64,000 bases of DNA, from contig NZ_SNWQ01000008.1 of assembly GCF_004361855.1 (NCBI RefSeq), positions 62,001 through 126,000 of the forward strand, read 5' to 3'. Positions 43,796 to 51,333 of the stretch are shown here, one piece after another. The stretch is from Kribbella caucasensis. GTDB taxonomy: Bacteria; Actinomycetota; Actinomycetes; Propionibacteriales; Kribbellaceae. Numbering within the stretch: the first letter of the stretch is position 1; every line of letters begins with the position of its first letter. The translations under genes were made by a program, and so were the position numbers. The notes under the pieces are model-generated. The model ran no database searches and was not told where the DNA came from. It was given only the letters and a program-made list of their open reading frames with translations.

Positions 43796-43879
43796 CGACT
43801 GGAGGTAGTGGGTCTCAGCGGCCAGTTTTCCCTGCTCTCAGGCGGGGCGGCCTGCCGCCGAGCCGACTACCTCATGTCG
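43796..43879. repeat. Intergenic inverted-repeat element, copy B
   Basis: Arms CGACTGGAGGTAGTGGGTCTC (43796-43816, first 20 bases compared) and GAGCCGACTACCTCATGTCG (43860-43879) pair imperfectly over about 44 bases of spacer. The right arm resembles the right arm of the element at 27906-27923 (CGACTAC then CATGTCGA). It lies between convergent genes. Confidence 0.5.
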
Positions 43880-43890
43880 AGATGTGCACG

Positions 43891-45039
43891 TCAGCGCGTG
43901 AAGCGGTTGGGGTCGAGGAAGGTCGCGTCGCAGTACGGGCTCTCGTCGACGGTCAGCTGAGCGAGGAGTTCGCCGAGACCGCCCGCGTGCTTGAAGCCAT
44001 GCCCGCTGTCGCCACCCGCGATCACCAACCGCGGATCCTCACCCGGCCGGCCAACCAGGAACTGGCCGTCCGGGGAATCGGTGATCATGCACGGCAGCAC
44101 CTTCTCCGGCCGCGGCTCAAGCCCCGGGAACGCGTCCGCCACGGTCTCGGCAAGCTCATCCACGTCCGCCCTCAGGTGGATGTAGCGATCCACCTCGTCC
44201 GGATCGACCACCACCCGACCAGCCTCGGTCTCCAGGTGCTCGAGCCCGATCTTCACCCCGAAGCCGTCCCCGGACCCATGCCCCCAGAGCGAGTGCGCGC
44301 CCTCACGCTTCCAGACGAACGCCGGGAACCGGCCGAGATCGAACTCCCCCGAATCCTTCGCCCGGAACCAGTACAGCGGCGTCCGCCGGGGCGACAACGG
44401 CAGATCCCCGACCAGCTTCCCCAGCCATGCACCCGCACACACGACCACCTGACGAGCCCGGAACTCGACGGTCGGCGTCCTCACGACCACCCCAGAGTCG
44501 ACCAACTCGACCCCAGTCACCATCGTGTGCGGGTAGACCGCCGCGCCGAGCCGCTCCGCCTCAGCGACCTGAGCACGCACGATCGGCTCGGCATAACAGA
44601 TCCCCGCGCCCGGATCCCAGACCGCGACATCGTCCGCCCCGAGCCCGGCGTACTGCGGATACCGCGCGGCAAGCTCGTCGTGTCCCAACTCCTCGATCGG
44701 TGCGCCGGCCGCCGACGCAGCCGCAATCGCTCCGCGGACCGCGCGTGAATACGGGGCGCCGACGTTCAGGCACCCGCTCTGCCGGACGAACACCTCACCC
44801 GTCCGCTCCCCCAGCGCGGTCCACAACGCCAGCGACTGCTGCGCGATCGGGGTCAGCCCTGGATGCTCAAGGCAAGCAATCCGGAACAACCGCGTCGCCC
44901 CGTGCGACGAGCCGAGGTGGTGCCCGATCCCCTGCCGCTCGATCCCCGCGACGTCCACCCCGCGTCCCGCCAGCCGCCACAACGCGGCCGACCCGAACGC
45001 CCCCAACCCCACCACGACAACGTCTTTGCTGATGGCCAC
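43891..45039 (-). CDS. FAD-dependent N-methyl amino acid oxidase (sarcosine oxidase/MTOX-like)
   Basis: 382 residues, length of monomeric sarcosine oxidase. Dinucleotide fold VVVGLGAFGSAALWRLA, then GSSHGATRLFRIA near the flavin. The covalent-FAD cysteine is present in LPCMITDSPDGQF, and the C-terminal GGDSGHGFKHAGGLGELLA closes the flavin site. It should oxidise sarcosine, N-methyltryptophan or a related secondary amine to an imine, giving H2O2. Single gene; substrate not decidable. Confidence 0.92.
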   Translation of the reverse strand: MAISKDVVVVGLGAFGSAALWRLAGRGVDVAGIERQGIGHHLGSSHGATRLFRIACLEHPGLTPIAQQSLALWTALGERTGEVFVRQSGCLNVGAPYSRAVRGAIAAASAAGAPIEELGHDELAARYPQYAGLGADDVAVWDPGAGICYAEPIVRAQVAEAERLGAAVYPHTMVTGVELVDSGVVVRTPTVEFRARQVVVCAGAWLGKLVGDLPLSPRRTPLYWFRAKDSGEFDLGRFPAFVWKREGAHSLWGHGSGDGFGVKIGLEHLETEAGRVVVDPDEVDRYIHLRADVDELAETVADAFPGLEPRPEKVLPCMITDSPDGQFLVGRPGEDPRLVIAGGDSGHGFKHAGGLGELLAQLTVDESPYCDATFLDPNRFTR

Positions 45040-45132
45040 CGCTCAACGTTAGCCCGCGACACGCAGTACCAAACCTGGCCCGCAACCCGCGGAACCAACG
45101 CTGGCCCGCGGTGCTGACGGCTCTACCGCGAT

Positions 45133-45654
45133 TCAGCGGAGCGGCTGGGAATCGGCGCTTCGGCTGCGCAGCTCTGTCGGGCAGGGTGCGCCGGGGTCGA
45201 TGGCTTGGGCGACCCGGTTGCCGATGTTGGTGAGCTGCCGGACCTGGGCCCTGGTCAACGAGTCGAACACGTACTGCCGGACTGCCCCGACATGTCCTGG
45301 TGCGGTGTCGACGAGCTTCGCCCAGCCGTCGTCCGTGAGGATCGCCAGGGTGTAGCGACCATCGGTGGGATCGGGCGTACGGCGGACCCAGCCGCGTTTC
45401 TCCAGCCGGCCGACGACCTGCGACAACCGCGGCAACGACCCATCGGACAACATCGCGAGGGAACTCATCCGCAACGTGCGCTCCGGAACCTCCGACAGAG
45501 CTGCGAGCACCCCGTACTCGAAGTGACTCATACCGGCGTCGCGCTGCAGCTGTGCGTCCAGCGCCGAGTTCAGCCGCACCAGCATGCTGGCCAGTGCGAC
45601 CCACGCGGGCCACTCCTCGTCATCCAGCCAGCGCGGCTCCTCCTCGGTCCCCAT
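45133..45654 (-). CDS. MarR family transcriptional regulator
   Basis: 173 residues from ATG 45654, chosen because a leaderless -10 lies just upstream; a TTG at 45663 is also in frame. MarR core: MSHFEYGVLAALSEVPERTLRMSSLAMLSDGSLPRLSQVVGRLEKRGWVRR, wing TPDPTDGRYTLAIL. Divergent from a DoxX-type gene and a damaged quinone oxidoreductase, a set typical of quinone/redox-stress MarR regulation. An operator candidate lies between them at 45722-45743. Confidence 0.93.
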   Translation of the reverse strand: MGTEEEPRWLDDEEWPAWVALASMLVRLNSALDAQLQRDAGMSHFEYGVLAALSEVPERTLRMSSLAMLSDGSLPRLSQVVGRLEKRGWVRRTPDPTDGRYTLAILTDDGWAKLVDTAPGHVGAVRQYVFDSLTRAQVRQLTNIGNRVAQAIDPGAPCPTELRSRSADSQPLR

Positions 45655-45662
45655 ACCGCCCA

Positions 45663-45668
45663 ACTATA
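45663..45668 (-). promoter_or_regulatory. -10 element of a leaderless promoter (MarR gene)
   Basis: TATAGT on the minus strand, eight bases before ATG 45654. Confidence 0.5.
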
Positions 45669-45721
45669 GCTTCACGATCGACGATCCCATCACTTGCACC
45701 TTTAACTGATCGAAGCTAGGT

Positions 45722-45743
45722 TTGAGTTAACGCTTGAACTCAA
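45722..45743. promoter_or_regulatory. Candidate MarR operator
   Basis: TTGAGTT (45722-45728) and AACTCAA (45737-45743) are perfect inverted arms with an eight-base spacer, 21 bases before the DoxX start. A further AACTCA follows at 45743. A/T-rich against its surroundings. Confidence 0.6.
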
Positions 45744-45763
45744 CTCATGAAGGAACCGCCCGT

Positions 45764-46141
45764 ATGAACGTCGTCTTGTGGATCATCGCGAGCCTGCTCG
45801 CCGCCGCGTTCCTGGCAGCCGGGCTGATGAAGGTCAGCCAGCCGAAGGAGAAGCTCGCCGCGTCGGGTATGGAGTGGACGGCCGACTTCAGCGCGAACAC
45901 GGTCAAGCTGATCGGCGGGCTGGAGATCCTCGCGGCGATCGGCCTCATCCTGCCCGCCGTTGTCGACATCGTGCCGGTACTGGTTCCGCTGGCCGCGGTC
46001 GGTCTGGTGCTGATCATGGCCGGCGCCGCGCTCACGCACACCCGCCGCAAGGAGTTCCCGATGATCGCCGTCAACCTGGTGATCCTCGTCCTGGCCGCGC
46101 TCGTCGTCTGGGGCCGCTTCGGCCCTTACTCGTTCAACTGA
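45764..46141 (+). CDS. DoxX family membrane protein
   Basis: 125 residues with four hydrophobic helices: 3-20, 48-66, 70-88 and 100-117. FLAAGLMKVSQPKEKLAASGMEW after helix 1 is typical for DoxX/DoxD-like proteins. ATG 45764 follows AAGGAA. Family members are linked to thiosulfate/quinone redox and oxidative stress; this one is probably controlled by the divergent MarR protein. It was likely cotranscribed with the oxidoreductase that is now truncated downstream. Confidence 0.88.
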   Translation: MNVVLWIIASLLAAAFLAAGLMKVSQPKEKLAASGMEWTADFSANTVKLIGGLEILAAIGLILPAVVDIVPVLVPLAAVGLVLIMAGAALTHTRRKEFPMIAVNLVILVLAALVVWGRFGPYSFN

Positions 46142-46152
46142 AACCCGGAGAA

Positions 46153-46620
46153 ATCACGCGCGCACTGCACGTCCCGGCCGCCGGTGAGCAGCCGCAACTG
46201 TCCGAGCTGCCCACCCCGGAGGTTGCCGACGGCCACGTTCTGGTCAGGGTCAAGGCGGCCGGGCTGAACGCGATCGACAACGCCATCGCCGCCGGGATGA
46301 TGGCCGCGATGCTGTCGCACGAGTACCCGCTCGTCCTCGGCCGTGACGCCGCCGGGGTGGTCGAGGCGATCGGTGCCGGTGTCGACCACGTACAGGTCGG
46401 CGACGAGGTGTTCGGCCATGTGCTGCTCGCGCCCCCGGTCCAGGCCGGCACCCTCGCGGACTACGCGCTCCTGCCCGCTGCCTCCGTCACGGTCAAGCCG
46501 GCCGAGCTGGACTTCGTCACCGCGGCCGCGCTTCCGCTGGCCGGCGCTGCCGCGGTCGCTGCCGTTGACGCCATCAGCCCAGAGCCCTATCCCCAGGTGA
46601 GCGGGTCGAGCAGCATGTAG
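46153..46620 (+). pseudogene. Truncated zinc-independent quinone oxidoreductase (MDR family)
   Basis: The frame begins 11 bases after the DoxX stop behind a good CGGAG site, but the expected start codon is ATC (ITRALHVPAAGEQPQ). About 145 residues match the N-terminal GroES-like part of an NADP-dependent quinone oxidoreductase (VRVKAAGLNAIDNAIAAGMM, GRDAAGVVEAIGAGVDHVQVGDEVFGHV, ADYALLPAASV). At AAVAAVDAI, where the Rossmann domain should start, it runs into the 3' end of the convergent kinase gene and stops. Both start-codon loss and 3' truncation point to a dead gene. Confidence 0.75.
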
Positions 46621-47348
46621 ACGTCGAGGCGGCGCCGGTCGGGATCCGGCAGGCCGTATGCGGTGAGGAAGCCGGCCGGATCGAGGTCCCACTCGTCGAC
46701 GAGCTGGACCGCGGTCAGCGCGAGATCGGCGTACCGGTCGGCGACGCCCAGCCGACCTAGATCGATCAGGCCGGTGATCTCGAGCGAGTCCGGGTCGAAG
46801 AGGAAGTTCGGCAGGCACGCGTCGCCATGGCAAACCACGAGATCACCGGCCGCCCGCTCCTCCGCATACGGCAACTCGGACTCTAGGCGAGCGAGCAGGT
46901 CCTCCGGCCGTTCCCGTCGCCACTCATCCCTGAGGAACTGCGGATTCACCGCACCCCGCCGTACGACGTCCTCCGCCTGGCCGAACACGCTGCCCAACGG
47001 ACGAACGAACGGGCAGGCCGCGACGTCAAGGTCGTGCAGCCGCCGAAGCATCCCAGCTAGCCGCTCCACCGCCTTGGGCCGAGCATCCGGCGGCAGTTCA
47101 ACCGCGGCAACACCGGCCACCGCGGACGTCACCAGGCACGCGCGGCCGTCGCCGGACTCGGACCACTCGAGCACCTCGGCACCTGGGATCCCGGTTCCGG
47201 CGAGCCACGCGACTCGATCCCGCTCGCCCCGCAATGCGTCGATCCCGCTCGCCGGAGCGACCTTGGCGTACGCCGCGCCGTCGCCGCGCCGGTACACCTT
47301 GGTATCCGACTCACCGCTCGTCACCGGCACCCACTCGCCCGTCAACAC
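46587..47348 (-). CDS. Aminoglycoside phosphotransferase family protein (APH(3')-like)
   Basis: 253 residues from GTG 47348, supported by a TGTAAT -10 six bases before it. N-lobe VTSGESDTKVYRRGDGAAYAKV with the ATP-binding Lys; catalytic HGDACLPNFLFD (HGDxxxxN) and the metal-binding DLGRLGVADRYAD. These are the marks of APH(3')/APH(3'') antibiotic kinases. Actinobacteria also carry such enzymes as intrinsic or maltokinase-like proteins, and the base composition matches the neighbourhood, so recent acquisition is not suggested. Confidence 0.9.
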   Translation of the reverse strand: MLTGEWVPVTSGESDTKVYRRGDGAAYAKVAPASGIDALRGERDRVAWLAGTGIPGAEVLEWSESGDGRACLVTSAVAGVAAVELPPDARPKAVERLAGMLRRLHDLDVAACPFVRPLGSVFGQAEDVVRRGAVNPQFLRDEWRRERPEDLLARLESELPYAEERAAGDLVVCHGDACLPNFLFDPDSLEITGLIDLGRLGVADRYADLALTAVQLVDEWDLDPAGFLTAYGLPDPDRRRLDVYMLLDPLTWG

Positions 47349-47354
47349 CAGCCA

Positions 47355-47360
47355 ATTACA
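47355..47360 (-). promoter_or_regulatory. -10 element of a leaderless promoter (APH gene)
   Basis: TGTAAT on the minus strand, six bases before GTG 47348; used to choose that start. Confidence 0.4.
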
Positions 47361-47416
47361 GCAGTCCCCGCGGCAGCCGCTGAGTCCGGTGAACGGACAG
47401 TTCGTCACGATCTGGA

Positions 47417-50400
47417 GTGACCCGCAACCGGGCGGTGGACACTGAGTTCGTGGGGACAGCGGCGGTAGGGCCGGATCGTCGGCTTGCCGGCCGGGCGGCC
47501 GAGCAGAAACTTCTCGCGAGTGCTTTGGAGGGGACCGCGGGCGGACACCCGTGCGCGGTGGTGGTGCACGGTGAGGCCGGCGTGGGCAAGACCAGGCTGG
47601 TTCGCGAGGTGTGTGAAGGTCTTGGCGACGAGACCGAGGTGCTGTGGGGCAGTTGCGTGCACTTTGGCGAGGCATCGGTCCCGTTCGCGCCGGTGATCGG
47701 CGCGTTGCAGGCATGGCTGGCGCGGACTGACGCGGCGACTCGCGCGGAAGTGCTGGCCGGCGCCGGTGACCTCGCGGTATTGCTGCCGGCGATGGGGCTG
47801 GGTGATACGCCCACGGGACAGCCTGGACGGCTGCTGCCCCTGATCGACCTGGTCGTCAACCGTCTCGCCGACCGACATCGGGTCGTGGTCGTGATCGACG
47901 ACCTGCACTGGGCGGACAGTACCTCGCTGGACGTGCTCGCGTATCTGATCACCGGGTTCCGCGAGCAGCGGATTGCGTTGCTCGCGACGTGTCGGGACGA
48001 GCACCGCGGTGAGGGCCATCCGTTGCACGGCTGGCTCGCGGACATGCGGCGGATGCCACTGTTCACCGAAATCCATCTCGACCGGCTCGACCTCGCAGGG
48101 ACGGAGGCCCAGCTCGAAGGTCTGCTGGGACGCACGACGGACGTCGGGTTCGCGGCCCAAGTGCACGAGCGCTCCGGCGGGAATCCCTATCTCACCGAGC
48201 TGATGGTCCACGGCCTGTCGGGGACCGAGGCAGACCTGCCGGCGACCGCGCCGGCCGCGCTACGCGATGCGCTGCTGGCCAGCTGGCACGGCCTCTCAGC
48301 CCCGGCCCGCCAGGCCACCCGCGTGCTCGCCGTAAGCGGCCGTCCGACCGAGTTCGCGGTGCTGACTGAGGTGGTTGCAAAGCACGGCGTCGACCCCGCC
48401 CAGCTACCCGGTTGCCTGACCGAGGCCCAGGACCACGGCGTACTGCGCCCAGATGACGAGGGACGACAGTGGTTCCGCCACCCGCTGCTGGCAGAGGTCC
48501 TGTACGACACCATGCCGCCGGGCGAAGCTGCTCGCGTCCACGCGACCTACATCGGTGGGCTCGAGTCCCTGCCCGACGAGTTACGCGGAAGTGCGGCGGC
48601 AGACCTGGCGGTTCACAATGAGCGGGCCGGACAGACTGACGAGAGCTTCCAGTGGTCACTCATGGCGGCGGACCATGCCGCAGGTCTGCATGCCTCTGCT
48701 GAGGAGGCCATAAATCTGGAGCGTGCTTGTTCGTTGTGGAACGCGGTCTCCCTGGATGTCCGGGGGACACCGGCCGAGCATGTCGATCTCCTGTTCCGAG
48801 CCAGCCAGGCTTGCGAGAGAGCCGGACGAATCGATGCGGCCATCGCCCAGCTCGAACAAGCGCTGAGCCTCGTGAAGCGGGATCGCGAGCCCCTCTTGGC
48901 GAGCACCCTGCTTGGGGCGTTGAGCGAATACAGATGGGAGCGCTCGGCTCCGGGGACGGCAATTGTCAAGGAGATCCTCGAAGCCGTTGAGCTGACTGAG
49001 CCATTTCATGACAGCTCTCAGCGTGCCCACGCGCTAGCGAGTTTGGCTGACGCCGAGATGTGGGACGGTATGCACCCCGAGGCCGCGAGCCACGCGGAGG
49101 AAGCCGTGCAGGTCGCTCGCAGATCTGGGGCGCAAGTGGCGCTCGCTGGCGCCCTCAATGTCCGCGCGAGCGTCCACTTCAGCCTCGACGATGTCGAGTC
49201 CTCGATGAAGGACGCGGCAGAAGCGGACCGGCTTGCGCGGCTGTGCGGCGACAGTGCGCAACTTGAGAGAGCTGCGAACTGGCGGGTGCTTGGCCTGCTG
49301 AAGTTCGGACTGGTCCACGAGGCCACGGATGTCGCCCTGACAGCGTTCGAGGACGTGCTCCGGGCGGGATCAGCGCACTATGGCTACTATCTCGCCTCCT
49401 TGGCAGCTGAGGGCATGCTGTTCTCGGGACGCTGGCCGGAGTGTCGCGATCTACTGCGGGAGGCGTTGTCCGCGCGCTGCGGAACCATTCCCGGTGCAGC
49501 GGTTCGATTGGTCGCGGCTCAACTGGCCGTCAGGTTGGGGAGTTTGGCTGAAGCCAGGCAGCACCTGGATCGGGCGCTGGAGCTGATCTCAGTGGACTTC
49601 CCGGGACTGCGCATGCGCATATCCCTGGCTGGTGCGGAGGTCTTCGTGGCGACTGGTGAACCGCGCAAGGCGCTCGAGTGGATCCGGGCTCGGCTCGCTC
49701 CGGAAGGCATGCCCGGCGTTTACGACGACCACCTCCTCGTGGCCCTCGCAAACGCCGCGGCCGAACTCGCGGTGGCTGGTCGAGATACCGGTGACACCGA
49801 CAGCGTCGCGCGGGCCGTGTCCACTCTCGATGCAGTGCTCGGACGCTGGCCACGGGGACCTTTCAAGGCAGGCCCGGACGTCGACATCCAAGCTATGCAC
49901 GCAGCGCTTTTCGACGCCGAGGTCGCCCGATGCCGAGGGCAATCCGATGAGGCGGCGCGATGGGAGCAGGCGATCGAGAAGTGCAGCGCCGCTGGTGCTC
50001 CGTGGCATGCCGCCGTGTCGCGCCTGCGCTGTGCCAACGCTCTGATCGCCACCGGGTCGGCCGGCTCGGACGTGAGCGAGCTGTTGCGGCAGGCCCACCG
50101 GACTTCTGTTGAGCTCGGGGCCCGACCATTGCAGGAGCAGGTCGAATCGCTCGCACGGATGGCACGCGTCACCCTTCGCGAACCCGTCCCGATCGCGGAC
50201 ACGCCTAGACCACCAGCCGCGCTCGCCGGCCTCACCGCCCGCGAGCGAGAGATCCTGGCCTTCCTGGTGGCCGGACGCTCCAACGGCGAGATCGCGAAGG
50301 AACTCGTGATCAGCGACAAGACCGTCAGCGTGCACGTCTCCAACATCCTCCGAAAGACCGGCACCTCGACCCGCGTGGAAGCGGCAGCTATCGCCGAACG

Positions 50401-50425
50401 CTTGGCCGTCCACCGCGACAGCTGA
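47417..50425 (+). CDS. LAL-type LuxR family transcriptional regulator (AAA+ ATPase)
   Basis: 1002 residues, typical for large ATP-binding LuxR regulators (MalT-like). Walker A HGEAGVGKTRLV at about 51-62, Walker B VVVIDDLHWADS, sensor RIALLATCRDEH. The middle 500 residues are helical TPR-like repeats. The C-terminal LuxR helix-turn-helix is LTAREREILAFLVAGRSNGEIAKELV. It should bind an inducer and ATP, then activate transcription. The exact start (GTG 47417 or a GTG 18 bases on) is uncertain. The gene stands alone, divergent from the APH gene, so its targets are unknown. Confidence 0.9.
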   Translation: MTRNRAVDTEFVGTAAVGPDRRLAGRAAEQKLLASALEGTAGGHPCAVVVHGEAGVGKTRLVREVCEGLGDETEVLWGSCVHFGEASVPFAPVIGALQAWLARTDAATRAEVLAGAGDLAVLLPAMGLGDTPTGQPGRLLPLIDLVVNRLADRHRVVVVIDDLHWADSTSLDVLAYLITGFREQRIALLATCRDEHRGEGHPLHGWLADMRRMPLFTEIHLDRLDLAGTEAQLEGLLGRTTDVGFAAQVHERSGGNPYLTELMVHGLSGTEADLPATAPAALRDALLASWHGLSAPARQATRVLAVSGRPTEFAVLTEVVAKHGVDPAQLPGCLTEAQDHGVLRPDDEGRQWFRHPLLAEVLYDTMPPGEAARVHATYIGGLESLPDELRGSAAADLAVHNERAGQTDESFQWSLMAADHAAGLHASAEEAINLERACSLWNAVSLDVRGTPAEHVDLLFRASQACERAGRIDAAIAQLEQALSLVKRDREPLLASTLLGALSEYRWERSAPGTAIVKEILEAVELTEPFHDSSQRAHALASLADAEMWDGMHPEAASHAEEAVQVARRSGAQVALAGALNVRASVHFSLDDVESSMKDAAEADRLARLCGDSAQLERAANWRVLGLLKFGLVHEATDVALTAFEDVLRAGSAHYGYYLASLAAEGMLFSGRWPECRDLLREALSARCGTIPGAAVRLVAAQLAVRLGSLAEARQHLDRALELISVDFPGLRMRISLAGAEVFVATGEPRKALEWIRARLAPEGMPGVYDDHLLVALANAAAELAVAGRDTGDTDSVARAVSTLDAVLGRWPRGPFKAGPDVDIQAMHAALFDAEVARCRGQSDEAARWEQAIEKCSAAGAPWHAAVSRLRCANALIATGSAGSDVSELLRQAHRTSVELGARPLQEQVESLARMARVTLREPVPIADTPRPPAALAGLTAREREILAFLVAGRSNGEIAKELVISDKTVSVHVSNILRKTGTSTRVEAAAIAERLAVHRDS

Positions 50426-50490
50426 CGATCGGGCCAGCTTCCGACACGGACCCGCCGTACCTGCGGGGGCGCGCAGATACGTCGACCCGC

Positions 50491-50859
50491 CTAGATGGCC
50501 GGCGCGTGGCTACGCCGGTACAGCCACAGGCCACAAAACGCGAGGCCCGCACCACCGAGCGCGGAGGCGCCCGCCTGCAGGGCCTCGACCCCGGCGTCGT
50601 CCACCGGTGCCTGGACCCGATCGGTAGGCGACGCTGGCACGTCGAGTTTGTACTGCGGGTAGTTGTACTCCGGGGTCGTGTCCCCGAACCCCGGGTAGCC
50701 GGACCCTTCGTCCGGCCAGTCGTACGCCTGGACCCGCGCGTCCGGGGACTTGGTTCCGGACCCCGGGTCTTTCAGCATGGCCGACGCTTCGATCGCGGTG
50801 AGCGAGGCAGCGCCTAGCACGAGTGCGGATACTGCGAGGGCTGAGTACCTGCGGTTCAT
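50491..50859 (-). CDS. Small secreted or cell-surface protein, function unknown
   Basis: 122 residues from ATG 50859 behind AAGGGGAGG. Signal peptide 1-26 (YSALAVSALVLGAASLTAIEASA). The mature part is acidic and aromatic, rich in Tyr/Pro/Asp (AYDWPDEGSGYPGFGDTTPEYNYPQY). A C-terminal hydrophobic helix (GASALGGAGLAFCGLWLY) with a basic tail RRSHAPAI suggests a membrane anchor. No family recognised. The gap 50860-51105 upstream holds no gene I can support. Confidence 0.75.
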   Translation of the reverse strand: MNRRYSALAVSALVLGAASLTAIEASAMLKDPGSGTKSPDARVQAYDWPDEGSGYPGFGDTTPEYNYPQYKLDVPASPTDRVQAPVDDAGVEALQAGASALGGAGLAFCGLWLYRRSHAPAI

Positions 50860-51081
50860 GATTCCTCCCCTTGAAGGCCTTACGGCGGCGACCGCCGCTC
50901 TCCTCCACAGTCGGCGCGCAGGCTGCGCCGCCACATCGTGCTCACCCCCTCAGATCGCCGGCCCAACCCCCTCAGATTCCGCGGTGGAGACCAAACCCAC
51001 CACCTACTCCTGTCGATGTCGTGCAGCCGCCGGTGCCGAGAATGCCGTCGGCGATGGCCAGGAGGATGGTCCGGATCACGC

Positions 51082-51098
51082 AGATATCGTGATATCTT
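51082..51098 (+). promoter_or_regulatory. Palindromic operator and leaderless promoter of the RHH/Fic-ClpN operon
   Basis: AGATATC-GT-GATATCT (51082-51097) is a perfect 16-base inverted repeat, very A/T-rich for this DNA. The -10 TATCTT (51093-51098) overlaps its right arm and ends seven bases before ATG 51106. Antitoxins of the ribbon-helix-helix type usually bind such sites to repress their own operon. Confidence 0.7.
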
Positions 51099-51105
51099 GC
51101 TAGCC

Positions 51106-51333
51106 ATGGCGAAGGAAGCGACGAAGAACATCCTGTTGCGACTCGATCCCGAGCTGGCCGAGCGACTGCAGGCGATCGCACAGGTCGAAGGCCGCTCGGT
51201 CTCCGACGTCGCCCGCGAGGCGATCGCGGCCCTGGTCGAGCAGCGCCGTACCGACCGCCGGTTCAGCAAGCTCCTGGAGGAGAACCTCGTCCGGCACGAG
51301 GAAACCCTCCGCCGGCTCCGCCAGGACGACTGA
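51106..51333 (+). CDS. Ribbon-helix-helix protein (antitoxin-like)
   Basis: 75 residues. Arc/CopG fold: beta strand ATKNILLRLDPELAERL, then helix-turn-helix AQVEGRSVSDVAREAIAALVEQ. The C-terminal 25 residues are charged and probably unfolded until bound to a partner, as in antitoxins. It precedes, with a shared TGATG, a gene encoding a Fic/Doc-like domain fused to ClpC N-terminal repeats, and follows a palindromic operator. All this fits an autoregulated toxin-antitoxin pair, though toxicity is unproven. Confidence 0.88.
   Translation: MAKEATKNILLRLDPELAERLQAIAQVEGRSVSDVAREAIAALVEQRRTDRRFSKLLEENLVRHEETLRRLRQDD

Noticed and set aside
46587..47348. APH gene as recently acquired resistance
   Set aside because: Base composition and GTAC-rich codons match neighbours, and there is no mobile element nearby; likely intrinsic.
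47417..50425. Biosynthetic gene cluster regulator
   Set aside because: LAL regulators often sit in such clusters, but no polyketide, peptide or terpene genes occur in the window.
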